Part shown: positions 33,922 to 41,902 of the stretch, one piece after another
Layout: each line of letters opens with the position of its first letter
How positions within the stretch are numbered: position 1 is the first letter of the stretch
NCBI RefSeq assembly: GCF_000262465.1
Contig: NZ_CM001489.1
Coordinates: 3,695,502 to 3,759,501 of the forward strand
Source of the DNA: Frankia sp. QA3
GTDB lineage: Bacteria; Actinomycetota; Actinomycetes; Frankiales; Frankiaceae
Length of the DNA stretch: 64,000 nt
Reading direction: 5' to 3'
Translations under genes and position numbers: made by a program
Notes under the pieces: model-generated
Database searches by the model: none
What the model saw: only the letters and a program-made list of their open reading frames with translations
What the model was told of the DNA's origin: nothing

Positions 33922-34347
33922 ATGGACACGGCTCGCGTCGATGTCGGATTGTATGCAGAGGTACTCCAGTACTACGCGCGCCAGATGCAGGCGCTGGACG
34001 GGGGAAAGCTGGAGGTCTACGCCGATTCCTTCACCGCAGATGCGGTCTTCGGCCACACGCCCGGCCGGGAGCCGACCCGGACCCGGACGGCGATCCTGTC
34101 CGACCTCTATGAGCTGCGCAAGCGGCTCGATGCGGACCCGCAGCAGCGTCGGCACATGTTCACGATGGTCGACATGGAGCCGCAGCAAGACGGGAAGCTC
34201 CGCTGCACCGCCTATGCGTTGGTGTTGACCACGCGGCCGGGTGCCGACCCGGGAATGGTGCGTAGCTGTGTGGTGCACGATGTTCTGGTCCGAGAGGACG
34301 GACAGCTTCGCAATCAAGAGCGCCTCATCGACTACGACGGGGTCTGA
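33922..34347 (+). CDS. SnoaL-like/NTF2-fold protein
   Basis: A 141-residue single-domain protein with the NTF2-like pattern: an N-terminal helix pair ([27 protein letters not shown]), [14 protein letters not shown], then strands [25 protein letters not shown] and [22 protein letters not shown]. SnoaL-like proteins in polyketide clusters act as cyclases, hydratases or hydroxylases, and similar folds occur among ActVI-type proteins and ring-hydroxylating dioxygenase small subunits. It lies 17 bases before the ketosynthase, in the same operon. Its specific reaction is unknown. Confidence 0.75.
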   Translation: MDTARVDVGLYAEVLQYYARQMQALDGGKLEVYADSFTADAVFGHTPGREPTRTRTAILSDLYELRKRLDADPQQRRHMFTMVDMEPQQDGKLRCTAYALVLTTRPGADPGMVRSCVVHDVLVREDGQLRNQERLIDYDGV

Positions 34348-34364
34348 GAGGAATGTTGAGTGGT

Positions 34365-35633
34365 ATGAGCCGACGTGTTGTGATCACCGGAATCGGCGTG
34401 CGTGCCCCGGGTGGCCGCGGCGCCAAGGCGTTCTGGGATCTGCTCACTCAGGGGCGGACCGCGACGCGGCGGATCACGTTTTTCGACCCGTCCCCGTATC
34501 GGTCGCAGATCGCCGGTGAGGCCGACTTCGATCCGGTCTGGGAGGGCTTGAGCCAGCGGGAGATCCGGCGCATGGACCGGGCGACCCAGTTCGCCGTGGT
34601 GTGCGCGCAGGAAGCGGTGCAAGACAGCGGGCTGGATTTCGCCGGACTGGATCCGGCGCGGACCGGGGTCACTCTCGGAAGCGCGGTGGCCGCCGCCACC
34701 AGTCTGGAACGTGAATACCTCGTCCTGTCCGACACGGGCAGAAACTGGCTGGTCGAGGACAACTGGTTGTCACCGCACATGTTCGATTACCTGGCCCCGA
34801 GTGTGATGCCGGCCGAGGTGGCGTGGAAGATCGGCGCGGAGGGGCCGGTGTCAATGGTCTCCAATGGCTGCACCTCGGGGCTGGATGCCGTGGGGCACGC
34901 CTGGCAGCTCATCCAGGAGGGGGCCGCGGATGTGATGGTCGCTGGCGCCGCCGACACGCCGGTCACACCCATCGTCGTCGCGTGTTTCGATGCGATCAAG
35001 GCGACGACGCCGCGCAACGACGAGCCGGAGACCGCCTCCAGACCGTTTGACAGCTCTCGCAGCGGTTTCGTGCTCGCCGAGGGCGCGGCCATGTTTGTGC
35101 TGGAGAACCTCGAGTCCGCGCGTCGCCGTGGCGCGCGCGTCTACGCGGAGGTGAGCGGGTACGCGACGCGCTGCAATGCCTATCACATGACTGGCTTGAA
35201 GCCCGACGGCAGGGAGCTGGCCGAGGCGATCCGAGTGGCGTTGGACCTTGCCCGAATCGAAAACACCACTATTGATTACATCAACGCCCACGGCTCGGGA
35301 ACTAAGCAGAACGACCGGCACGAGACCGCGGCGTTCAAGCGGGCCCTTGGCCAGCACGCCTATCGGACGCCGGTCAGCTCGATCAAATCGATGGTCGGCC
35401 ATTCGCTCGGTGCCATCGGCTCCGTGGAGATTGCCGCCTGCGCGCTCGCGATCGAGCACGGTGTCGTGCCGCCGACGGCGAACCTGCACGAACCGGACCC
35501 CGAATGCGATCTGGACTATGTGCCGCTCACTGCGCGCGAAATGGACGTAAACACTGTTTTGACGGTCGGCAGCGGGTTCGGCGGCTTCCAGACCGCCATG
35601 GTGTTGCAGCGCCCTACGTCGGAGAAGGCATGA
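34365..35633 (+). CDS. Type II polyketide ketosynthase alpha (KS-alpha)
   Basis: A 422-residue condensing enzyme starting [17 protein letters not shown]. Active-site Cys lies in [15 protein letters not shown], the two His in [12 protein letters not shown] and [11 protein letters not shown], with a conserved GSGFGGFQ at the C-terminus. It extends the ACP-bound chain by decarboxylative condensation with malonyl-ACP as a heterodimer with the chain-length factor. ATG 34365 is preferred; ATG 34353 sits too close to GAGAGGA. Its stop overlaps the next start (ATGA), a hallmark of KS/CLF pairs and of coupled translation. Confidence 0.97.
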   Translation: MSRRVVITGIGVRAPGGRGAKAFWDLLTQGRTATRRITFFDPSPYRSQIAGEADFDPVWEGLSQREIRRMDRATQFAVVCAQEAVQDSGLDFAGLDPARTGVTLGSAVAAATSLEREYLVLSDTGRNWLVEDNWLSPHMFDYLAPSVMPAEVAWKIGAEGPVSMVSNGCTSGLDAVGHAWQLIQEGAADVMVAGAADTPVTPIVVACFDAIKATTPRNDEPETASRPFDSSRSGFVLAEGAAMFVLENLESARRRGARVYAEVSGYATRCNAYHMTGLKPDGRELAEAIRVALDLARIENTTIDYINAHGSGTKQNDRHETAAFKRALGQHAYRTPVSSIKSMVGHSLGAIGSVEIAACALAIEHGVVPPTANLHEPDPECDLDYVPLTAREMDVNTVLTVGSGFGGFQTAMVLQRPTSEKA

Positions 35634-36856
35634 CAGCCACGGTAATCACCGGAATCGGCGCGCTCGCGTCCAACGGCTTGGGGACGGAGGCGTACTGGGA
35701 CTCCACGGTCAAGGGCCGGCACGGAATCGGCGAGATCTCACGCTTCGATGCGACCCGCTATCCCGTGCGGCTGGCCGGGGAGATCCAGGACTTCGACGCA
35801 GCCGAGCACCTGTCCGCCCGGCTGCTGCGGCAGACCGACGTGTCGACCCGTCTGGCGCTGGTCGCCGCCGCCTGGGCCCTGGCTGACGCCCAGATCGACG
35901 CGGAGAGCCTGGTGGACTACGAAATGGGCGTGGTGACTGCGAACGCGCTCGGCGGATTCGAGTTCACCCATCGCGAATTCCGCAAACTGTGGACCGAGGG
36001 GTCGCAGGCGGTGAGCGTCTATGAGTCCTTCGCCTGGTTCTACGCGGTCAACACCGGCCAGATCTCGATACGGCACGGCATGCGAGGCCCCAGCAGCGCG
36101 CTGGTGGCGGAGCAGGCGGGGGGGCTGGACGCGATCGGGCACGCACGGCGTACGGTGCGGCGCGGCACGCCGCTCGTGGTGACCGGAGGGGTGGACTCGG
36201 CCTTCGACCCATGGGGTTGGGTATCGCAGATCGCGAGTGCCCGGCTCAGCGACCGAGAGGATCCGACCAACGCATACCTGCCCTTCGACCGGGATGCCAA
36301 CGGCTTCGTCCCGGGCGAGGGTGGCGCGCTGCTGGTGCTCGAGGACGCCGAGGCCGCGCAGCGCCGCGCAGCGCCGCGCATCTACGGCGAGATCGCCGGA
36401 TACGCCAGCGCCTTCGACCCCGCGCCTGGGCTGGGCAGGCCCCCGGCGCTGCGTCGAGCCATCGAATCCGCTTTAACCGATGCCCGGATAGGCCCCGATG
36501 CGGTCGACGTCATCTTCGCCGACGCCGTCGGGATCCCCGAGTTGGACCGGGCGGAGGCGGCCGCAATCCGGGAGGTCTTCGGCCCGCGTGGTGTGCCGGT
36601 GACAGCTCCGAAGGCAGCGTCCGGTCGGACCTATTCCGGCGGTGGGCCACTCGACGTGGCGAGCGCTCTGCTGTCCATCAGGGATGGTGTGATCCCGCCG
36701 GTCGCCGGAACCAGCGAGGTCCCCGACGAGTACGGCGTCGACGTGGTCTACGGGACGCCCCGAGATCGTGATGTCCGCACCGCACTCGTGCTGGCCCGAG
36801 GGCTGTGGGGATTCAATTCGGCAGTAGTTGTCCGCGCCTGGGAGCACTCGCACTGA
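35630..36856 (+). CDS. Chain-length factor (KS-beta)
   Basis: A 408-residue partner of KS-alpha with the same thiolase fold, but the active-site Cys is replaced by Gln in [15 protein letters not shown], the definitive mark of KS-beta. It sets the number of condensations by shaping the tunnel at the dimer interface. The gate residues cannot be read reliably by eye, so octaketide length is inferred from companion enzymes. It overlaps KS-alpha by four bases and is followed by the ACP after 45 bases. Confidence 0.96.
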   Translation: MTATVITGIGALASNGLGTEAYWDSTVKGRHGIGEISRFDATRYPVRLAGEIQDFDAAEHLSARLLRQTDVSTRLALVAAAWALADAQIDAESLVDYEMGVVTANALGGFEFTHREFRKLWTEGSQAVSVYESFAWFYAVNTGQISIRHGMRGPSSALVAEQAGGLDAIGHARRTVRRGTPLVVTGGVDSAFDPWGWVSQIASARLSDREDPTNAYLPFDRDANGFVPGEGGALLVLEDAEAAQRRAAPRIYGEIAGYASAFDPAPGLGRPPALRRAIESALTDARIGPDAVDVIFADAVGIPELDRAEAAAIREVFGPRGVPVTAPKAASGRTYSGGGPLDVASALLSIRDGVIPPVAGTSEVPDEYGVDVVYGTPRDRDVRTALVLARGLWGFNSAVVVRAWEHSH

Positions 36857-36901
36857 GCAGCGGACCATTGCCACCGTGACCAACCTCTCCCAGGAGACAC
36901 G

Positions 36902-37159
36902 ATGAACATCACCATCGACGAGATACGCCTTATTCTGATTGCCAGCGCCGGCGCTCCCGAGGTCGAGGTCGCGGAGAACGACTTCGCCGACACCAGTTTC
37001 GACGACCTCGGGTACGAGTCGCTGGCGCTCCTGGAGTCTGCCGCGACGATCGAACGCGACTATGGTGTGCGGATTCCCGACGAGCCTCTCATCGCGGCCA
37101 AGACACCCCGCGAACTGGCCGCGATCGTCCAGGCGGCACAGGCTGCGACGCAGTCATGA
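36902..37159 (+). CDS. Type II polyketide acyl carrier protein
   Basis: An 85-residue acidic carrier with the phosphopantetheine site DLGYESLALLE, where the modified Ser follows Y-E instead of the more common D. Flanking helices IRLILIASAGAPEVEV and ATIERDYGVRIPDE fit the ACP fold. It carries the growing polyketide between KS/CLF, ketoreductase and cyclases. CAGGAGAC precedes ATG 36902. Its stop overlaps the start of the aromatase gene. No phosphopantetheinyl transferase gene is present in the cluster, so one must act in trans. Confidence 0.95.
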   Translation: MNITIDEIRLILIASAGAPEVEVAENDFADTSFDDLGYESLALLESAATIERDYGVRIPDEPLIAAKTPRELAAIVQAAQAATQS

Positions 37160-38109
37160 GCACACTTACCCGCCGAATGGAACACAGCAGGGTGGTAGAG
37201 GCCCCGGCGGACCGGCTGTATGCGCTGGTCGCTGACGTCAGTCGGTGGCCGGTAATCCTCGGTCCGTGCATCCACGCCCGCCAGCTCGAAATGGTCGGCG
37301 ACAACGAGCGAATCGAAATCTGGGCCCACACGAACGGCGAGGTGAAGTCGTGGACCTCGCGCCGGCTGCTCGATTCGTCCGGCCTCCGGATCGCCTTCCA
37401 GCAGGAACGCAGTGCGGCGCCGATAGCCGCGATGTCCGGAGAATGGTCGTTCCTCCCCGCCGGCGATGGCCGGACGCGTATCGTCCTGGCACACAGCTTC
37501 TCGGCAGTCGCGCAGGAACCCGCGGCCTTGGACTGGATCGCCGAGGCGGTTGACCGCAACAGCATTCAGGAGCTCGCTGCTCTCGGAGAGGTCGCTGCAC
37601 TCGGGCACCCGCCGGACCAGTTCGTATTCGGCTTCAGTGATCGCATTGAGCTGCCTAGAGTCGCGCTGGGCGAGGCATACGACTTCATCTACCGATCGGA
37701 CCTCTGGCCGGAGCGCCTCCCGCATGTGCTGCGGGTAAGCCTGCACGAGCAGCCCGGCAGTGTGCAGGAGATGGAGATGGAGACGATCACCTCGGACGGC
37801 AGCGCGCACACCACCTCCTCGGTCCGGCTGTGCTTCCCGCTCCGGCAGATCGCCTACAAGCAGACGGTGCTGCCTGCCCTGCTTTCAGGACACAGCGGAA
37901 TCTGGGAGTTCGAGCAGGTCGACGCCGATGTGGCGATCACCTCGCGACACATGGTGGCCGTGGCTCCCGCCGCCGTGGAGCGTGTCCTCGGTCCCGGGAC
38001 GACGCTGGATCAAGCGGGTGCGTACGTGCGCGATGCGCTCGGTGCCAACAGCCGCGCCACCATGGAAGCGGCTGGCAGATTCGCCTCGTCGGCGGTGCAT
38101 CGGGCATGA
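37156..38109 (+). CDS. Didomain polyketide aromatase/cyclase
   Basis: A 317-residue protein with two START/Bet v1-like domains: the first begins RMEHSRVVEAPADRLYALVADVSRWP, the second FSDRIELPRVALGEAYDFIYRSDLWPERLPHV. Both contain the W-P and the helix-grip strand patterns of polyketide aromatases. Didomain aromatases act on chains already reduced at C-9 and fix the first ring (C7-C12), which agrees with the ketoreductase in the cluster. The ATG overlaps the ACP stop, and its own stop overlaps the ligase start. Confidence 0.92.
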   Translation: MSTLTRRMEHSRVVEAPADRLYALVADVSRWPVILGPCIHARQLEMVGDNERIEIWAHTNGEVKSWTSRRLLDSSGLRIAFQQERSAAPIAAMSGEWSFLPAGDGRTRIVLAHSFSAVAQEPAALDWIAEAVDRNSIQELAALGEVAALGHPPDQFVFGFSDRIELPRVALGEAYDFIYRSDLWPERLPHVLRVSLHEQPGSVQEMEMETITSDGSAHTTSSVRLCFPLRQIAYKQTVLPALLSGHSGIWEFEQVDADVAITSRHMVAVAPAAVERVLGPGTTLDQAGAYVRDALGANSRATMEAAGRFASSAVHRA

Positions 38110-39653
38110 CCGAGCCAGGAAAGCTGGTCAGCATCGTCCTGGCGCAGGGCGCCGATACCGAGAGCCCGTGCATGGTTGCGGGTACTCGCGTCTTCACTCG
38201 ACGGCAGGTCCGCAACGAGGTGGCACGATGCCTGATGGATTTGCGGAGCAACGGGCTCGGTCAGGGAGACCGGGTGCTGGCGCTGCTCGATCACGGCCCG
38301 GAGGCTGTATTCTTTCTTGCGGCGGCGAGCGCGCTAGGTCTTCATCTGATGATGCCGTATGGCCTGCAGGCGGCGGCTCTGCCGGAATGGTTGTCCATTG
38401 CGGAGAATGCGCGGCCTGATGTCGTCATCCACCAGAAGCGCGACCGTTCGGGCCTCGACGTCCTGCGCGATCGCTGCCCCAGCGTCGTCGAGCTACCATT
38501 CCCGCCGGGCGACAGCCCGGACCGCGAAGTTGAGATCGACTACCCTGCTCCCATCGTCAACTTCCTCGTCCTGTTCACGAGCGGGACCACAGGCAGGCCG
38601 AAGGCCATCAGCATCAGCGAGGCGCATATCTGCGCGAGGATGGCCAGCGTCACGCGGATGATGGGATACAGCCCGGACGCGCGCATATTCATGACGGGTC
38701 TGATGAACAACACCACGGGTGTCATCAACTCGTTCGGGGCACTGCTGCACGATGCCACGGTCGTGTTCCCCGAAGATCCGAATCCGGCGCACTGGCATGC
38801 CCAGGTGGCGGCCCATCGGGCTACCCACCTTGCGCTGCGGCCGGTAGCGCTCAAGCAGTTCGTGGCCGCGGTCGCCACCGGCGGCCACGATCTCTCGTGC
38901 CTCCGCGTGGTGTCGTACGGCGGAGCGGCCGTTCCCCACGCGGTGTTGGAGCAGGGCCGGGAGCTTATTCCGTGCGACTGGATCCAGGGATACGGCCTCA
39001 CCGAAACCTATGGGCCGTTCTGCTTCCTGGATGAAGCGGGGCACACGGACCGCCGTTATGCGAAGCATATCTACTGCATCGGTCGCCCCGACGACACCCT
39101 CGAGGTGCGGCTCGTCCCGGTAGCCGGCCACCCGGACGGTGTCGGCGAGATCCTGGTCCGCGGTGCCGCGGTGATGGAAGGCTACGTGGATGTCGCCGAC
39201 GGCACGATCCAGCCGCCCGGGGAGTGGCTGCGCACCGGCGATCTGGCGGAGTGGAGCCCTGAGGGCGACCTCGTTCTGAAGGGACGCAGCTCGGGGGTGC
39301 TGTTGAGTGAGAACGGCCATCGCATCTACCCCGAGGAGATAGAGGCGGTGCTGGGTGGCATGCAGGGGGTCGATGAAGTGGTTCTGGTCGGCCTGCCTGG
39401 ATCCAGGATGCCCCACGAGCGCCCGGTGGCGTGCCTGTGCGGGCCCATCGGCGCGCAAAGTCCCGATACGGTACGGAGCACCGTGGCCGGCGAACTCGAG
39501 CGCAGCCTGGCCCGGGAGAAGTGGCCCGACTTCGTTTACGCGACGGCGAGCCCATTCCCCAGGAGCGCGAACGGCAAGATCATGCGAGGCGAGGTAGCCA
39601 AGGGGATCGATCACGCCGCAGTGGTCGAGCTGACTGGTGACGGCCGTGACTGA
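38106..39653 (+). CDS. AMP-forming acyl ligase (AntG-like candidate)
   Basis: A 515-residue ANL-superfamily enzyme: P-loop-like LFTSGTTGRPKAISISEAH (~residue 155), GYGLTETYGPFCF (~298), GEWLRTGDLAEWSPEGDLVLKGR (~370) and the C-terminal catalytic Lys in SANGKIMRGEV. It should activate a carboxylate as acyl-AMP and transfer it to CoA or an ACP. In the Photorhabdus anthraquinone cluster a ligase (AntG) accompanies the type II synthase and is needed for activity; the position here, between cyclase and hydrolase, is comparable. Alternatively it loads a special starter acid. Start ATG 38106 overlaps the aromatase stop. Confidence 0.85.
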   Translation: MTEPGKLVSIVLAQGADTESPCMVAGTRVFTRRQVRNEVARCLMDLRSNGLGQGDRVLALLDHGPEAVFFLAAASALGLHLMMPYGLQAAALPEWLSIAENARPDVVIHQKRDRSGLDVLRDRCPSVVELPFPPGDSPDREVEIDYPAPIVNFLVLFTSGTTGRPKAISISEAHICARMASVTRMMGYSPDARIFMTGLMNNTTGVINSFGALLHDATVVFPEDPNPAHWHAQVAAHRATHLALRPVALKQFVAAVATGGHDLSCLRVVSYGGAAVPHAVLEQGRELIPCDWIQGYGLTETYGPFCFLDEAGHTDRRYAKHIYCIGRPDDTLEVRLVPVAGHPDGVGEILVRGAAVMEGYVDVADGTIQPPGEWLRTGDLAEWSPEGDLVLKGRSSGVLLSENGHRIYPEEIEAVLGGMQGVDEVVLVGLPGSRMPHERPVACLCGPIGAQSPDTVRSTVAGELERSLAREKWPDFVYATASPFPRSANGKIMRGEVAKGIDHAAVVELTGDGRD

Positions 39654-40794
39654 CGCCGTGAGCCGGCTGCGGGTCCCCGAATACGTCTATAGCGCACTCG
39701 GTTACTTGTTTCCGAGGTTGCTCTTCCTCAACGGGCGTTACGCCCCACAGGTGCACTGGGGTGATATCGCGGCGGCGCTGGACGGATTCCCGGCCGATGA
39801 CCTGGATCTGGGATCGGCGCCCTTCTGGAACGTCTGGCGCGAGCGGTGGACGGTGCAGGCCGACGGCTACGTGGAGCTCGCCGAACGCTCGAGTACGGCG
39901 GCGGGTCGGTCGCGCGCGATGCGGAGTGCGGCGGCATGCTATCACTGGGCGGAGTTCCAGTACTTCGATGACGCGGATCTGAAGCACCGGCTGAGGCAGC
40001 GGATCCGGGAGTGCTTCATGCGTAGTCTCGACGGCACTGATCTCCGTGTCGCCCAGCGGCGCTTGCCCGCGAGCCCAGACCGTCCCGAGGTGCCGTACTG
40101 GCTGCTGACCACGCCGGCCATGCGCGATGCTCGGCGACCGCTGCCGGCAGTGGTGCTCTCCAACGGCATGGACTCGGCGACGGAGGTCGAAATGATGGCG
40201 CTGGCCGAGGCGTACCTCGACCGCGGCATCGTCGCGGTCCTGTTCGAGGGCCCCGGCCAGGGGATCCAACTCGGGCAGACGCCGCTGCGGATCACGATGG
40301 AAGAGGTGGTCGCCGACCTCGTGGAGCAGCTGGGTGCCGAGCCTGGAATCGCCGTCGACCGTCTGGGTTTCGTCGGGATCAGTTTCGGAGGTTATCTCGC
40401 GCTTCGGGTCGCGCGCGCTCTGGGGGGCTCATTCCGATGCGTCATCAATTTCGGCGGAGGTCCGAGCATCGGGAAGTTCAACGGTCTCCCACGTCGACTG
40501 AAGGACAACTTCCGGTTCGCCTTCCAGGTGGACAGCGAGGTGGATCTTCAGCCCCGCTTCGATGAGCTCGCGTTGGAACCGGGTCCCGCGCCGGCGACAG
40601 AGATCTTGAGCATTCACGGCGCTCTCGACGATATCTTTCCGGTCGAGGCACTGGCCGATCTCGATCAAGCGTGGGGATCGCGGCACCGACTTGAAGTGCA
40701 CCCGCGCGAGGCGCACACCAGCCTGAACGTCATCAACGCCTACACTCTGGAAGCTGCGGACTGGGTCGCGGATCGCCTCGCCGACCGTCCCTGA
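39646..40794 (+). CDS. Alpha/beta hydrolase (AntI-like chain-shortening candidate)
   Basis: A protein of about 382 residues of the FrsA/dihydropseudooxynicotine-hydrolase-like group: a helical cap (YLFPRLLFLNGRYAPQVHWGDI, RSAAACYHWAEFQYFDD), then an alpha/beta core with oxyanion region VVLSNGMDSATEVEM, nucleophile Ser in GFVGISFGGYLAL, Asp in ILSIHGALDDIFPVEAL and His in PREAHTSLNVINAY. AntI of Photorhabdus has this architecture and cleaves the tail of an octaketide by a retro-Claisen reaction. It follows the ligase with overlapping codons and ends the operon. The GTG start is ambiguous (39637 or 39646). Confidence 0.85.
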   Translation: MTDAVSRLRVPEYVYSALGYLFPRLLFLNGRYAPQVHWGDIAAALDGFPADDLDLGSAPFWNVWRERWTVQADGYVELAERSSTAAGRSRAMRSAAACYHWAEFQYFDDADLKHRLRQRIRECFMRSLDGTDLRVAQRRLPASPDRPEVPYWLLTTPAMRDARRPLPAVVLSNGMDSATEVEMMALAEAYLDRGIVAVLFEGPGQGIQLGQTPLRITMEEVVADLVEQLGAEPGIAVDRLGFVGISFGGYLALRVARALGGSFRCVINFGGGPSIGKFNGLPRRLKDNFRFAFQVDSEVDLQPRFDELALEPGPAPATEILSIHGALDDIFPVEALADLDQAWGSRHRLEVHPREAHTSLNVINAYTLEAADWVADRLADRP

Positions 40795-40859
40795 CGCCAC
40801 CCGGGCCGTGTCCGCCGACAAGGCGAGGTGGCACCCACCACTTCAACATGCCCTGACTC

Positions 40860-41240
40860 GGTACTGCAACGGCCCTTGTGAGGGTCGACGTCGCCGGTGG
40901 TGGCAACATCGGGCCTGGTGTTGGCGGCATCGCCGCCAGCATGACCAGGCCTGGACGAAGGGCCGAGATCCGGCACCCCGCTGGGCGGCCAGCGCGGCGA
41001 CCACCTCGTCCGCTCTGGCCCGGCCCATGGTCGTGATGACCAGCTCATCGTTGCGCTTCGTGGCCAACATATATAGGGCAGGCCGTGCTTTTCGCGCCAG
41101 ACCAGCAGGTACCTGGCCTGCCCGTAGGTCTCCTCCGCGGTCACCCAGGAGAACGGGACCCCCGCGGCCACCGCCCGTCCGGCCTGGCGATCGCCTGCCG
41201 CGGCTTCGACCCTGCAAACCGACCCAGCCACCAGGCGAAA
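40860..41240 (-). pseudogene. IS701-family transposase remnant
   Basis: Minus-strand frames read AGDRQAGRAVAAGVPFSWVTAEETYGQARYLLVWREKHGLPY, then, after a shift at a TATATA stretch near 41070, MLATKRNDELVITTMGRARADEVVAAL. GVPFxWVxxDExYG and VLATKxND are typical of the central catalytic region of IS701-like DDE transposases. Ends and start are missing. It lies just after the polyketide hydrolase gene. Confidence 0.7.
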
Positions 41241-41249
41241 GATCGAGGC

Positions 41250-41349
41250 TAGAGGATCGCGTCGACCAGGTCCCGGCGGTCGTGCTTCTCCCGACGGCCG
41301 ACGGTGTCGACAGCAGCGCTCGACCAGCGCCCACTGCGCGCCGGTCAGA
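41250..41349 (-). pseudogene. N-terminal scrap of an IS5-type transposase
   Basis: The minus strand reads SDLTGAQWALVER, then, after a shift, RREKHDRRDLVDAIL, the start region of IS5-group transposases (SDLTDAQWxLIEP...GRPxxxDLRxxLNAIL). It ends at once at a stop. A second IS scrap next to the IS701-type remnant. Confidence 0.6.
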
Positions 41350-41835
41350 TCAGACGGACAGCGATTCGCCGGAGCTGGCCCTCAGGCCAGGGTGAATGTC
41401 GTGGTAAAGGCCGGCGTTTTCGCAGACGCGCATCAGCAGCGAGGTGAACGCCCTCGCCTCGGCCGCATCCAACCCGCCGAGCAGCTTGGCTTCGAACTCG
41501 CTCACCAAGGCTTCGGCTTCAGCATGCAGCTGGCGACCGGCTGGCAGCAGGCGCACGGCGTGGGCACGGCGGTCGGTGGGGTGCGGCTGGCGGTCCACGA
41601 GGCCACGCCGCTCCATGTCGTCGACCAGGCCGACCATGACGTTGCGGTGGACGCTCAGCGGCGCGCTCAGCTGGTGCTGGCTGAGGCCATCCTGCTCGAT
41701 GAGCAGGCTGAGCACACCGAAATGGCGTGGGTGGATGCCCAGCGGCGCCAGTTGCGCGATGAGCTGCTCCTGCACGTGGACATCCAGCTGGGTGATGAGG
41801 CAGGCGGGGTGCTCGAACAGAGGCTGCGATCCCAT
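41350..41835 (-). CDS. MarR-family transcriptional regulator
   Basis: A 161-residue MarR protein: LDVHVQEQLIAQLAPLGIHPRHFGVLSLLIEQDGLSQHQLSAPLSVHRNVMVGLVDDMERRGLVDRQPHPTDRRAHAVRLLPAGRQ shows helix-turn-helix, wing and the DRR signature in order. ATG 41835 is chosen since GAGGG precedes it; an upstream ATG (41865) lies in the operator. It is divergent from an MFS exporter with a 67-base spacer containing a TATCAC dyad, so it most likely represses the exporter and itself until a ligand, perhaps the polyketide, binds. Confidence 0.9.
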   Translation of the reverse strand: MGSQPLFEHPACLITQLDVHVQEQLIAQLAPLGIHPRHFGVLSLLIEQDGLSQHQLSAPLSVHRNVMVGLVDDMERRGLVDRQPHPTDRRAHAVRLLPAGRQLHAEAEALVSEFEAKLLGGLDAAEARAFTSLLMRVCENAGLYHDIHPGLRASSGESLSV

Positions 41836-41859
41836 GCCCTCATGGTACCCGATCTGGAT

Positions 41860-41876
41860 TATCACCTTGCGTGATA
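41860..41876. promoter_or_regulatory. Putative MarR operator between the regulator and exporter genes
   Basis: TATCAC-CTTGC-GTGATA is a perfect 6-base dyad over 17 bp, the size of MarR sites. It lies 25 bases before the regulator start and 27 before the exporter start, so bound repressor would cover both promoters. Confidence 0.7.
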
Positions 41877-41902
41877 GTCATCCTAGATGCATACTAGTCG
41901 GC

